NCBI GenBank assembly: GCA_963701065.1
Contig: OY969558.1
Location: 62,001 to 126,000, forward strand
DNA: 64,000 bases
Reading direction: 5' to 3'
From: Aquirickettsiella gammari
Lineage (GTDB): Bacteria > Pseudomonadota > Gammaproteobacteria > Diplorickettsiales > Diplorickettsiaceae
In this document: in pieces, positions 53,605-61,988 of the stretch
Layout of the letters: the number at the start of each line of letters is the position of its first letter
Position numbering within the stretch: the first letter of the stretch is position 1
Position numbers and translations under genes: made by a program
The notes under the pieces: model-generated
Seen by the model: only the letters and a program-made list of their open reading frames with translations
What the model was told of the DNA's origin: nothing
Databases searched by the model: none

Positions 53605-54558
53605 TTAGTAACGTACTAGGGCAGAACCCCATGCTAAACCCGCACCAAAACTTTCCATCAATAATAATTGTCCGCGTTTAACTCGGCCATCACGTACGGC
53701 CAGATCTAAGGCCAAAGGGATAGAGGCCGCCGATGTATTGCCCTGCTTATCGAGGGTAACAACCACTTGTTCCATCGTCATTTTAAGTTTTTTCGCCATC
53801 GCTTTAATAATGCGTAAATTAGCTTGGTGTGGAATTAACCAGTCGATATCTTCTGTACTTATCTTATTCGCGGCTAAGGTTTCTTCTAATATCTCACTTA
53901 ATTTATTAACCGCAATTTTAAACACTTCACTGCCCTGCATTTTAAGATGCGGTGGTTCGCCAGCTTTTTTTAAACCGGTTCCCAGTGAAAGTAAATCTTT
54001 GTAAGAACCGGCCGCATGTAAATGCGCGGAGATAATACCTGGCGTATCAGCGGCTTGTAACACAACGGCACCTGCACCATCACCAAATAAAATACAGGTC
54101 GATCGATCCTCCCAATTGATAATGTTAGACATGCTTTCACTGCCTATCACCAAAGCCGTATCGAGTGCGCCATTACGAATAAATTGATCCGCTACACTTA
54201 AAGCATAATTAAAGCCAGCACAGGCGGCGACGATATCAAAGGCAGGACAACCGTCCTCACCTAACGCCGATTGAACTAAACAAGCGGTACTAGGAAAAAA
54301 TTGATCCGGTGTACTGGTCGCAACAATAATTAATTGTACATCCTGTGCCGTCAATCCGGCCGCCGCTAACGCTTTTTTTGCGGCTTCGGCCGCCATTGTG
54401 GCGGTGCTATCGTTAGGACCTATGATGCGACGCTCACGGATACCGGTCCGCGCCACTATCCATTCATCATTGGTGGCAACCATTTTCTCTAACTCGGCGT
54501 TGCTTAACACCTTTTCAGGTAAATAACTACCTGTTCCCGCTATACGCGAATATTTCAT
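53605..54558 (-). CDS. fabH: 3-oxoacyl-ACP synthase III
   Basis: The 317-aa enzyme has catalytic Cys in DIVAACAGFNYAL, His in IPHQANLRI and Asn in GNTSAASIP. It starts fatty acid synthesis by condensing acetyl-CoA with malonyl-ACP. The start overlaps the plsX stop by 4 bp (ATGA), indicating coupled translation in the plsX-fabH-fabD-fabG operon. No C-terminal extension or missing residue is seen. Confidence 0.96.
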   Translation of the reverse strand: MKYSRIAGTGSYLPEKVLSNAELEKMVATNDEWIVARTGIRERRIIGPNDSTATMAAEAAKKALAAAGLTAQDVQLIIVATSTPDQFFPSTACLVQSALGEDGCPAFDIVAACAGFNYALSVADQFIRNGALDTALVIGSESMSNIINWEDRSTCILFGDGAGAVVLQAADTPGIISAHLHAAGSYKDLLSLGTGLKKAGEPPHLKMQGSEVFKIAVNKLSEILEETLAANKISTEDIDWLIPHQANLRIIKAMAKKLKMTMEQVVVTLDKQGNTSAASIPLALDLAVRDGRVKRGQLLLMESFGAGLAWGSALVRY

Positions 54559-55592
54559 AAAGACTGTTCAGATTCCTTTAGTAAACCTGTCACTTGCTCT
54601 CGAATACGCTCAGGAATATTTTTTTCAACTTCGAAGATAGCTTCATTAATCGCATTTTTAAAGGCTAATACACTAGCGCTGCCATGACTTTTGATCACGA
54701 TACCGCGTAAACCAATTAAACTGGCGCCATTATAACGTGCAGGATCCAATCGATTGCGTAAACCTTTTAATACATGCAAAGCCATTAAACCAGACAGACG
54801 TGAAAACCAATTACGGTTAAAGGCTAGTTTAATATAATGACTAACTAATTTTGCTACGCCTTCGGTGACTTTCAAGGCCACATTACCGACAAAACCATCA
54901 CAAACGATCACATCGGCAATGCCTTGATAAATTGCATCCCCTTCTATGTAACCAATATAATTAATATGTGCGTTTTTTAATAATTCAGCGGCCTTTTTGA
55001 CTTGTTCATTGCCCTTAATTTCTTCCGAGCCAATATTTAATAAAGCAACGCGTGGACTTTTAATATTATCCACCTCGGCACTGAGCACCGATCCCATGAT
55101 GGCAAATTGGAGCAAATGTTCAACCTCAGAATCCACATTAGCGCCTAAATCAAGCACACGCACCTTGGTCTGTTCTTTCATGGTCGGTAACATTGCACTA
55201 ATTGCCGGCCTATCAATACCGGGGATGGTCTTCAAAACGAAACGCGCTGTTGCCATCAAGGCTCCAGTATTACCGGCACTCACACAAGCCTGCGCAAGAC
55301 CTTCTTTGACTAAATTAATCGCCACCCGCATGGAAGAATCTTTTTTATTACGCAAAGCAAGTGCCGGAGGCTCATCCATAGAAACGATCTGTGTTGCGGC
55401 ATGCAATGTTAATTGCTCAGGTTTTACTCGCGTCTTCGCTCGCTTGAGCTGCGCTTGTAAAATATCGAGATCGCCGACCAGAATAATGTGCAGCCTAGGC
55501 TCTTCCTGCAGCGCTAAAAGCACAGCAGGCACAGTAACGGAAGGACCGTAATCGCCCCCCATTGCATCAATAGCTAGTGTATAAGGTGACAT
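54555..55592 (-). CDS. plsX: Phosphate acyltransferase
   Basis: The 345-aa protein begins with the diagnostic IDAMGGDYGP and contains SAGNTGALMA, the DLGANVD segment and CDGFVGNVALK. It makes acyl-phosphate from acyl-ACP for phospholipid synthesis. It lies between rpmF and fabH, the standard order in gammaproteobacteria. The length is normal for the family. Confidence 0.96.
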   Translation of the reverse strand: MSPYTLAIDAMGGDYGPSVTVPAVLLALQEEPRLHIILVGDLDILQAQLKRAKTRVKPEQLTLHAATQIVSMDEPPALALRNKKDSSMRVAINLVKEGLAQACVSAGNTGALMATARFVLKTIPGIDRPAISAMLPTMKEQTKVRVLDLGANVDSEVEHLLQFAIMGSVLSAEVDNIKSPRVALLNIGSEEIKGNEQVKKAAELLKNAHINYIGYIEGDAIYQGIADVIVCDGFVGNVALKVTEGVAKLVSHYIKLAFNRNWFSRLSGLMALHVLKGLRNRLDPARYNGASLIGLRGIVIKSHGSASVLAFKNAINEAIFEVEKNIPERIREQVTGLLKESEQSL

Positions 55593-55601
55593 TTAAAGGG
55601 G

Positions 55602-55778
55602 TTATTCCTTAGCCTTTAGTACCTTTTTTCCACGATAATAGCCATCTTTAGTGATGTGATGGCGTAAATGGGTCTCTCCACTGGTCGCATCAACTGCAAT
55701 CGTGGCGGAAGTCAAGGCATCATGCGCACGTCGCATGCCTCTTTTTGAGCGGGATTTACGTGATTTTTGCACTGCCAT
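55602..55778 (-). CDS. rpmF: 50S ribosomal protein L32
   Basis: The 58-aa basic protein MAVQKSRKSRSKRGMRRAHD is a standard L32 N-terminus, with HHITKDGYYRGKKV near the end. It lacks the CXXC zinc ribbon found in some L32 proteins, as is normal in gammaproteobacteria. I start at the ATG at 55778; the open frame runs on to 55862 but has no L32 sequence there. It heads the rpmF-plsX-fab operon. The yceD gene that usually precedes it is not seen. Confidence 0.96.
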   Translation of the reverse strand: MAVQKSRKSRSKRGMRRAHDALTSATIAVDATSGETHLRHHITKDGYYRGKKVLKAKE

Positions 55779-55909
55779 GGTAGGCCCTCTAGTGTAAACG
55801 ATTCTAAAAAAACCTGGACTTGATACGCGAAAAGCAACTCTCCCCATCAGTCCAGCGAGCATATTATGCGGGGTGATGCCAGAAAAAACAACCAGTGCTG
55901 CTAAAACGT

Positions 55910-56167
55910 CTACACCGAGCGGGCCTTCATCAGCGCGTGATATTTTAATAACAATTGTTCTGAGCTTTCAAGGCACGCCGGATTGGGTACTATACAAGCA
56001 ACCGGACAAACCTGTACGCATTGCGGCGCATCAAAATGTCCAACACACTCGGTACATTTATCCGCTTTAATTTCATAGATAAACTCACCCTGAACGATTG
56101 CGGCATTGGGACACTCCGGTTCGCAGACATCACAGTTAATGCAATCATCGGTTATTAATAAAGCCAT
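55910..56167 (-). CDS. YfhL-type 2[4Fe-4S] ferredoxin
   Basis: This is a small protein (85 aa from the ATG at 56167). It has two cysteine clusters: CINCDVCEPECPN, and CTECVGHFDAPQCVQVCPV with the extra spacing typical of YfhL/Fdx-like ferredoxins. The start follows an AGGT ribosome-binding site. It is a soluble electron carrier; the partner is unknown. The downstream neighbour is rpmF, and coaD lies upstream on the same strand with about 110 bp between. Confidence 0.92.
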   Translation of the reverse strand: MALLITDDCINCDVCEPECPNAAIVQGEFIYEIKADKCTECVGHFDAPQCVQVCPVACIVPNPACLESSEQLLLKYHALMKARSV

Positions 56168-56278
56168 CTTGTACCTATAATCAATCAATTTTTTATATTA
56201 TTAGGCATTTTACGATAAAATTTTTGTAATAGTAGAATAAAAATTTATTTATTCATTAAATGCTTGCTTATTTTACCC

Positions 56279-56767
56279 TCATCTCATTTGACTAAATTTT
56301 ACTCGCAGCGCTTTAGCGACAACTGTAGGAACAAACTGCGCCACATCGCCACCTAGGCTGGCAATCTCTCTGACCAAGTTAGCCGAAATAAAGGAATGCT
56401 GCTCGGCAGGGGTCAAAAATAAGGTTTCTAGATCCGGCATCATGTTGCGATTCATACTCGCTAACTGAAACTCATATTCAAAATCCGATACCGCACGTAG
56501 ACCGCGTAAAATAAGTTGTGCATTATGTTGCTTAGCACAGTTTATTAGCAGCCCATCAAATCCATAGACCTTTACGTTAGATAAATCCTTTAACGCTTCT
56601 TTCGCTAAAGCGATGCGTTCATCAATTGTAAAAACCGGCGTTTTACTAGGATGCTTAGCAACAGCGACAATAACCTGCTCAAACAAACGCGAAGCACGTT
56701 GTGCCAGATCCAAATGTCCGTTCGTCATCGGATCAAAAGTACCCGGATAGATCGCTTTGGTTTGCAT
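56279..56767 (-). CDS. coaD: Phosphopantetheine adenylyltransferase
   Basis: The enzyme is 162 aa from the ATG at 56767. The nucleotidyltransferase motif YPGTFDPMTNGHLDL and the later ILRGLRAVSDFEYE and FISANLVREIA segments are all present. It converts 4'-phosphopantetheine to dephospho-CoA in CoA synthesis, the source of the arm used on carrier proteins. The open frame extends 22 codons further to 56833 but without conserved sequence. It lies 50 bp from the end of ubiA. Confidence 0.95.
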   Translation of the reverse strand: MQTKAIYPGTFDPMTNGHLDLAQRASRLFEQVIVAVAKHPSKTPVFTIDERIALAKEALKDLSNVKVYGFDGLLINCAKQHNAQLILRGLRAVSDFEYEFQLASMNRNMMPDLETLFLTPAEQHSFISANLVREIASLGGDVAQFVPTVVAKALRVKFSQMR

Positions 56768-56816
56768 AAATAAATGAGACCTCTTTTCAAAACCACTCAT
56801 CGACTTTATTTCAGGC

Positions 56817-57689
56817 TTAAACAGCTCCGCCATGCAAGCTTAAGAAAAATCCTAAAAATATCAACGCCCCTATCCAGGCATTATTCAAAAAAGCCCTGAA
56901 ACAAGCGGCCGGTTTTCTATCTTTAATCAGATAGTGTTGATAACACAACAAACCAACGACAAGTATCAGCATGCTATAATAAGCAAAATGCAAGTGCAAT
57001 CTTGTCCCAATTAGAATTAACAATAAAACAAAAACCGACTCTACCACGGCTATAAACAAGACATCATAACGATCCAATGCCAAAGCACTCGATTTAATAC
57101 CTATTTGCCGATCCTCTTCCCTATCGACCATTGCGTATATCGTATCGTAGGCTAAACACCATAGATAACCGGCCATAAAAACCAGCCAAGCAATAGTCGG
57201 TATCTTTCCAGTTTGTGCCGCAAAAGCCATCAAAATTGACCAAGCACCAAATATTAGGCCCAAAAACAACTGCGGCCAATAGGTATAGCGTTTGGTATAA
57301 GGGTAAATACAAATCAGTAGCAAACCCAGTCCAGCCAGTTTTATGGTTAAAAAATTAAACTGTAGTACGACCAGCAAAGCCAGCGTCGCCAATACGATAA
57401 ATAATAGCTTCGCTTCTTTTAAGTTCACCCTTCCTGTCACTAGAGGTCTTTGCCGGGTTCGCGCGACAAAACCATCTAGTTTTCTATCAGCAATATCATT
57501 AATCACACAGCCCAAGGATCGCGTTAACAAGGTTCCCAGGGTAAATAATGCCACACTTTTAAAAGGAGGTGCCCCTGCACTGGCAATCCATAATGCCCAT
57601 AGTGTAGGCCATAAGAGTAAAAATAAACCAATAGGTTGATGTAATCGAAGTAAAGCGACGTAACTACGCCAACGAGGTAGGTTGTTCAT
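56817..57689 (-). CDS. ubiA: 4-hydroxybenzoate octaprenyltransferase
   Basis: The enzyme is 290 aa from the ATG at 57689. UbiA-family motifs are present: RLHQPIGLFLLLWPTLWAL, the first aspartate motif GCVINDIADRKLDG, and the second DTIYAMVDREEDRQIG, on seven or more membrane helices. It attaches the polyprenyl tail to 4-hydroxybenzoate in ubiquinone synthesis at the inner membrane. The open frame extends 39 codons upstream to 57806 but with no family similarity. Confidence 0.94.
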   Translation of the reverse strand: MNNLPRWRSYVALLRLHQPIGLFLLLWPTLWALWIASAGAPPFKSVALFTLGTLLTRSLGCVINDIADRKLDGFVARTRQRPLVTGRVNLKEAKLLFIVLATLALLVVLQFNFLTIKLAGLGLLLICIYPYTKRYTYWPQLFLGLIFGAWSILMAFAAQTGKIPTIAWLVFMAGYLWCLAYDTIYAMVDREEDRQIGIKSSALALDRYDVLFIAVVESVFVLLLILIGTRLHLHFAYYSMLILVVGLLCYQHYLIKDRKPAACFRAFLNNAWIGALIFLGFFLSLHGGAV

Positions 57690-57811
57690 GCGGCTTATCG
57701 TATAATAGGCTTTGGCTATTTGCAAAAACTTAAACCTGCCAAGCTTAGTGCGGGTAGAGTAGTTTTTAGCTTTAGCTTTTAACCCGTTAATTTTCGCAAG
57801 GAGCATGTTTC

Positions 57812-58405
57812 ATGTTTAAAAAAATCGGGGCAAATATAGGCTTTGTTTTTTTCTGTTGCTTTCCACTTTTAAGCTACGCCTCTATCCCCGGGTTTTACCT
57901 CTTGGGTCAACTCGGAACAGCAGACACCCATCAGCAAGCCAGCAATGCCGCCGCACTCTCCATTAATGGTAAAATGTCTTTTACCGGCCGCATTGCCGGT
58001 GGTTATCAATTTAATCAAAATGTTGCTTTTGAAATGGGTTATACGCAATTTTCCGACGTCAATTTTTCCGGTGTCGCCGGTGTAAACAATCGAGATGTTT
58101 CTTTAAGCGAAAAAGCAGTGGATTTTACCGCCAAACCAATGCTGCCACTTTCTAATAATTTTAATATCTTTGCCAGACTCGGTTTAGCCTATTTTAAAGC
58201 CAATGGATCCAGCCTGGTCAATAATCGCTCTTATTTAGGTTATTCCGATAGTTGGGACCCCAGTTTTGGTTTAGGACTTAGCTATGATCTAACACCTTTT
58301 ATACCGCTAGAATTAGCTTGGACACGGATACAAAATGTCGGTGGAAATAACACCACACCCAGTACCGATTTCTTTTCTCTCGGTTTAGCCTATTATTTTG
58401 GTTGA
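57812..58405 (+). CDS. Outer-membrane beta-barrel protein, family member 1
   Basis: The 197-aa protein has a signal peptide ending near SYA (residue 23). The mature part alternates short aromatic/hydrophobic strands: FYLLGQLGTADTH, GGYQFNQNVAFEMGYTQFS, NIFARLGLAYFK, FGLGLSYDL, ALELAW-like and FSLGLAYYFG. This fits an 8-stranded OmpX/Opa-like barrel. It is the most divergent of the six tandem paralogues. The last residues are Phe-Gly, not the usual terminal Phe. There is no recognisable enzymatic function. Confidence 0.85.
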   Translation: MFKKIGANIGFVFFCCFPLLSYASIPGFYLLGQLGTADTHQQASNAAALSINGKMSFTGRIAGGYQFNQNVAFEMGYTQFSDVNFSGVAGVNNRDVSLSEKAVDFTAKPMLPLSNNFNIFARLGLAYFKANGSSLVNNRSYLGYSDSWDPSFGLGLSYDLTPFIPLELAWTRIQNVGGNNTTPSTDFFSLGLAYYFG

Positions 58406-58528
58406 GTAAAAAAAATAATTTTTCGACTCACGTAAGCTATTTTTTACTGGGATAAAATAGTCATAGACGCACTATCGTTTTACACTTTATCATGCATCGG
58501 TTTTTACATTTTAATCGAAGGAAGCATT

Positions 58529-59176
58529 ATGCTAAAAAGAAATGCAATCGCGCCCACCTTATTACTGGCGCTGGCAACGCTTGGCCTTGCACAAACCGCG
58601 GAAGCTGAAATGGCTGGGTTTTATGCCAATGCCCAGCTCGGTTATGTTAATCCGCACATTAATACCACGGATTTAATCACCATTACGAATGCGAACACAC
58701 CGGTTGCTTTACCCGGGCTAAATAATCCTCTCTTAGCTTATCGCTTGGGTTTTGGCTATCAATTCGATTCCCATTGGGCGATAGAATTTGGCTATCGTCA
58801 TTTCAGTCATAACAATACCTCGATTGCAAGCAATAATTACAATGCCAGTGCATCGAGCAAAGAAAATGCTTTTGATGTCGTCGGCAAAGCGCTACTCCCT
58901 GTAGGCTGCAAAGTAAATCTATATGCCAAACTCGGTGTGGCTTATCTACGACCTAATGCGCAAGGATCGTCTACGTTTACCAATAGCCCTTACAGTGCAT
59001 GGGTTAACAATTATTCCAGCACCTTAGAGCCGACCTTCGGTTTAGGGATTAGTTACGCCCTTAAGCCGAATGTGCCGGTAGAACTTTCCTGGAATCGCAT
59101 TCAAACATTAGGTGGCAGCAGTCATGCTCCCAGCAGTGATTTTTATTCACTCGGTGTTTCTTATTATTTTGGTTAG
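58529..59176 (+). CDS. Outer-membrane beta-barrel protein, family member 2
   Basis: The 215-aa protein has a signal peptide (cleavage near AEA, residue 26). The mature part begins MAGFYANAQLGYV and shows the same strand pattern as its neighbours: LGFGYQFDSHWAIEFGYRHFS, VNLYAKLGVAYL and ELSWNRIQTLGG, ending SLGVSYYFG. It is probably an 8-stranded barrel with exposed variable loops. Its role is unknown; adhesion or host contact is typical of such families. The gap before it (58406-58528) has no obvious terminator. Confidence 0.85.
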   Translation: MLKRNAIAPTLLLALATLGLAQTAEAEMAGFYANAQLGYVNPHINTTDLITITNANTPVALPGLNNPLLAYRLGFGYQFDSHWAIEFGYRHFSHNNTSIASNNYNASASSKENAFDVVGKALLPVGCKVNLYAKLGVAYLRPNAQGSSTFTNSPYSAWVNNYSSTLEPTFGLGISYALKPNVPVELSWNRIQTLGGSSHAPSSDFYSLGVSYYFG

Positions 59177-59232
59177 CATCAGTTATTTATATTTTTTATA
59201 TTAAAAAATATGAACTAATTTAAGCGTCTAAA

Positions 59233-59261
59233 TTGACAATAATTCCTATTAGCGCTTAAAT
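59233..59261 (+). promoter_or_regulatory. Sigma70 promoter for OMP gene 3
   Basis: A perfect -35 TTGACA (59233-59238), a 17-bp spacer and -10 TTAAAT (59256-59261) lie 41 bp before the ATG at 59303. The ribosome-binding site CGGGAG follows, with an AATAATAAT leader. Confidence 0.6.
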
Positions 59262-59302
59262 AGAAATTCTAATAATAATATCTTCGGGAGAAAATAATAA
59301 TC

Positions 59303-59920
59303 ATGCTTAGAAAAATAGTCCTTACGAGTGTATTAGCGAGCAGCACATTAGCGGTGATGACGGCTAATGCAGCACTTCCTTCGGGTTTGTATGTTAGCGG
59401 TCAGGTCGGTTACGCCGATACAAACTTGAAATCTCGCCTTTCACCGCTAAAATCCAGCTTAGCCAATGATGGACTGGCAGGTCGCTTAGCGATTGGCTAT
59501 AAACTCATTCCTAATCTGGCGTTAGAATTAGGTTACTTACAATTATCCAGTGCAAGCTACAATAGTGTTAAAAATAATTGTACTTATTCTAATAAGCAAC
59601 ATGCGGTTGATGTGCTTGCTAAAGGGATCTTACCTATTACCAGTAATGTCAACATTTACGGTAAACTCGGCGCTGCTTATTTAACCACACAAATACAAAG
59701 CAAAACTACGAATGCTGATATTTCCACTACGACGAATCTCAATTCCACCGTAGGGATTGATAAACGTCAATGGGCACCTGAAGTAGCAGTCGGCATGGGC
59801 TACGACATTACACCGAATGTCTCCGTAGATACCTCACTGACCCACATTCAAACCATCGGTAATAACCGCCCCGGTAATATCGACTTTCTCGCTGTCGGTG
59901 TTGCTTACACCTTTGGTTAA
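59303..59920 (+). CDS. Outer-membrane beta-barrel protein, family member 3
   Basis: The 205-aa protein has a signal peptide ending near ANA (residue 23). The strands are LYVSGQVGYADT, AIGYKLIPNLALELGYLQL, VNIYGKLGAAYL, EVAVGMGYDITPNVSVDTSLTHIQTIG and DFLAVGVAYTFG. The last strands are almost the same as in members 4 and 5, so these three form a closer subgroup. It has its own promoter and a terminator (59953-59978). Function unknown. Confidence 0.88.
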   Translation: MLRKIVLTSVLASSTLAVMTANAALPSGLYVSGQVGYADTNLKSRLSPLKSSLANDGLAGRLAIGYKLIPNLALELGYLQLSSASYNSVKNNCTYSNKQHAVDVLAKGILPITSNVNIYGKLGAAYLTTQIQSKTTNADISTTTNLNSTVGIDKRQWAPEVAVGMGYDITPNVSVDTSLTHIQTIGNNRPGNIDFLAVGVAYTFG

Positions 59921-59952
59921 TAAAAAACTTAACTGAAGTCGCGTATTCATTG

Positions 59953-59978
59953 AAAAACCCCTACTCGGGGTTTTTCTT
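59953..59978 (+). terminator. Intrinsic terminator after OMP gene 3
   Basis: The stem AAAAACCCC (59953-59961) pairs with GGGGTTTTT (59967-59975) around a 5-nt loop and runs into further T residues. Confidence 0.85.
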
Positions 59979-60130
59979 TGCTTAAGTTGCTATCTTATTG
60001 ACTCATCTTTTCTTAGCAGAAAGTTTTAGAATTAAAAAAATTAGATTAATTCAGATCTCAATTAATAATTGAGTACACTTTATTAAGCGATAGATTATAT
60101 TAAGGCATTACTTTTAGCGATTGACACCAG

Positions 60131-60183
60131 TTGACAATTTAATAATCTGATTGTTAAATGGCTGTTCGTTTAACTAGTTAAAC
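60131..60183 (+). promoter_or_regulatory. Promoter and palindrome for OMP gene 4
   Basis: TTGACA (60131-60136), a 17-bp spacer and TTAAAT (60154-60159) form the promoter. Just downstream, overlapping the likely transcription start, is the perfect 16-bp palindrome GTTTAACTAGTTAAAC (60168-60183), a candidate operator. An AGGAG ribosome-binding site follows. Confidence 0.65.
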
Positions 60184-60204
60184 TCTTTCAGGAGAATAAT
60201 AATA

Positions 60205-60888
60205 ATGTTTAAAAAAGTTCTAAGTACAACGGTTTTGGGTATTTCAGCATTAGGTGTTATGGCGGCTAATGCGGCTGCACCCGGTGTCTATGTAACTGGC
60301 CAACTCGGTTACGCCAATACGCATATGGGTGATAAAACTAATATTGCCAATATCAACAAAAACTTGCCGGCTGACAGTGTTGTTACGCCAAATGATGCGA
60401 GTGACAAAGACTTAGCAAATAATGGTTTAGCTGGTCGTATTGCATTAGGTTATCAATTTAACCAAAACTTTGCTTTGGAAGCGGGTTACTTAAGCTTAGC
60501 TCAAAGAAAAGTTGATGGTGTCGCGTATAAAGGGATTAATAAGTTAGGTGCACTAAAACTACAACAAAACGTAGTTGATCTGGTTGCTAAAGGAATCGTT
60601 CCTATTTGCGATAAGTTTAATCTGTATGGAAAAGCTGGTTTAGCTTATATTAATACAAATATGAAAGCCACCGTGCAAACTATTCCAGCGGCTACTCAGA
60701 CTGACTTAAATAAAGCTGCTAATGTGGCTCGACACAAATTAGCGCCTGAAGTTGCTTTAGGTGTCAGCTATGATATTACCCCGAATGTCTCCGTAGACAC
60801 CTCTGTTACCCATATCCAAGCAGTGGGCAAAAACCGTACTGGCAATATTGACTTTGTTGCTGTGGGCCTTGGTTATAACTTTGGCTAA
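60205..60888 (+). CDS. Outer-membrane beta-barrel protein, family member 4
   Basis: The 227-aa protein has a signal peptide (FKKVLSTTVLGISALGVMAANA) nearly identical to that of member 5. The mature strands include VYVTGQLGYANTHMG, IALGYQFNQNFALEAGYLSL, FNLYGKAGLAYINT, EVALGVSYDITPNVSVDTSVTHIQAVG and DFVAVGLGYNFG. It differs from its sister mainly in the loops, as expected for surface-exposed parts. It has its own promoter, palindrome and terminator. Role unknown. Confidence 0.9.
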   Translation: MFKKVLSTTVLGISALGVMAANAAAPGVYVTGQLGYANTHMGDKTNIANINKNLPADSVVTPNDASDKDLANNGLAGRIALGYQFNQNFALEAGYLSLAQRKVDGVAYKGINKLGALKLQQNVVDLVAKGIVPICDKFNLYGKAGLAYINTNMKATVQTIPAATQTDLNKAANVARHKLAPEVALGVSYDITPNVSVDTSVTHIQAVGKNRTGNIDFVAVGLGYNFG

Positions 60889-60916
60889 AAACTAAAGTTT
60901 TTCAGTCCTATCTTGT

Positions 60917-60945
60917 AAAAAACCCCTTTTTTAAGGGGTTTTTTT
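60917..60945 (+). terminator. Intrinsic terminator after OMP gene 4
   Basis: The stem AAAAAACCCC (60917-60926) pairs with GGGGTTTTTT (60935-60944), followed by more T residues. Confidence 0.88.
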
Positions 60946-61033
60946 AATAAAAACTCCAAAAAACTGAATCCCTTTATTTGTATATCAATATAATAAATTA
61001 TATATTAATTAAATACATGATTTATTGATTAAT

Positions 61034-61085
61034 TTGACAATATATTGACCAAATGTTATAAAAATAGCTGTTTTAACGCGTTAAA
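61034..61085 (+). promoter_or_regulatory. Promoter and palindrome for OMP gene 5
   Basis: TTGACA (61034-61039), a 17-bp spacer and TATAAA (61057-61062) make a near-consensus sigma70 promoter. TTTAACGCGTTAAA (61072-61085), a perfect 14-bp palindrome, sits at the expected start of transcription. Confidence 0.7.
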
Positions 61086-61107
61086 TTCTTTCCGGAGAAT
61101 AATAATA

Positions 61108-61803
61108 ATGTTTAAAAAAGCTCTAAGCACAACGGTTTTAGGTATTTCAGTATTGGGTGTGATGGCCGCTAATGCCGCCGCACCGGGTATTTATGTAAGC
61201 GGCCAACTCGGTTATGCCGATACCCATATGGGTGATAAAAGCAATATTGCTGATATCAATAAACGCTTATCTAAAGACGCTTTTCAAAGTCTTAGTATTA
61301 CTCCACTGAATCCAAATGACAGCGACTTAACGAATAACGGTTTAGCCGGTCGTATTGCATTGGGTTATCAATTTAACCCAAACTTTGCCTTGGAAGCCGG
61401 TTATTTGCGCTTAAGTTCAACCCGCGTTGCAGGCACAAGCTACAAGCCGTTGAATGTTGGACAAGGTACATTTACACTGCAGCAAAACGTCATTGATTTA
61501 CTGGCTAAAGGGATAATTCCTATTAGCGCTAAGTTTAATCTGTATGGAAAAGCCGGTTTAGCTTATGTGAATACCGCCATTAGCAGTAATATCCCCACCA
61601 TTCCGCCTATTCAAGGTAATTTAAATGAAGTGACTGATGTCGCTCGATACAAATTAGCCCCTGAAGTCGCCTTAGGTGTCAGCTATGACCTTACGTCTAA
61701 TGTTTCCGTAGACACTTCATGGTCGCATATCCAAGCTTTCGGTAAAAGCCGACCTGGTAATATCGATTTTGTCGCGGTAGGCCTTAGCTATAACTTTGGC
61801 TAA
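61108..61803 (+). CDS. Outer-membrane beta-barrel protein, family member 5
   Basis: About 231 aa from the ATG at 61108, chosen because it follows GGAG and matches the start of member 4; the longer open frame from 61045 covers the promoter. The signal peptide (FKKALSTTVLGISVLGVMAANA) and most strands are nearly the same as in member 4, showing recent duplication. The loops differ (for instance ADINKRLSKDAFQS against ANINKNLPADSV). It ends AVGLSYNFG. Role unknown; a variable surface barrel is likely. Confidence 0.9.
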   Translation: MFKKALSTTVLGISVLGVMAANAAAPGIYVSGQLGYADTHMGDKSNIADINKRLSKDAFQSLSITPLNPNDSDLTNNGLAGRIALGYQFNPNFALEAGYLRLSSTRVAGTSYKPLNVGQGTFTLQQNVIDLLAKGIIPISAKFNLYGKAGLAYVNTAISSNIPTIPPIQGNLNEVTDVARYKLAPEVALGVSYDLTSNVSVDTSWSHIQAFGKSRPGNIDFVAVGLSYNFG

Positions 61804-61831
61804 AAACCTCAGTTTTTCAGTCATCTCCTGC

Positions 61832-61858
61832 AAAAAACCCCTTTTTAAGGGGTTTTTT
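61832..61858 (+). terminator. Intrinsic terminator after OMP gene 5
   Basis: AAAAAACCCC (61832-61841) pairs with GGGGTTTTTT (61849-61858) around a 7-nt loop. Confidence 0.88.
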
Positions 61859-61912
61859 CTTAATAAAATCTCAAAAAATGGCTACTTTGGCCTATTTATT
61901 CATTGCGGCATA

Positions 61913-61965
61913 TTGACAATATTTTGACCGAATGCTATAAAAGCGGCTTGTTTAACTAGTTAAGC
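61913..61965 (+). promoter_or_regulatory. Promoter and palindrome for OMP gene 6
   Basis: TTGACA (61913-61918), a 17-bp spacer and TATAAA (61936-61941), then GTTTAACTAGTTAAGC (61950-61965), nearly the same palindrome as before OMP gene 4. AGAGG is the ribosome-binding site. Confidence 0.7.
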
Positions 61966-61988
61966 TCTTGAAAGAGGATAATAATAAT

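Noticed and set aside
61045..61107. Longer N-terminus of OMP 5 from the upstream ATG
   Set aside because: It would cover the -10 box and palindrome and place 21 extra residues before a perfect signal peptide.
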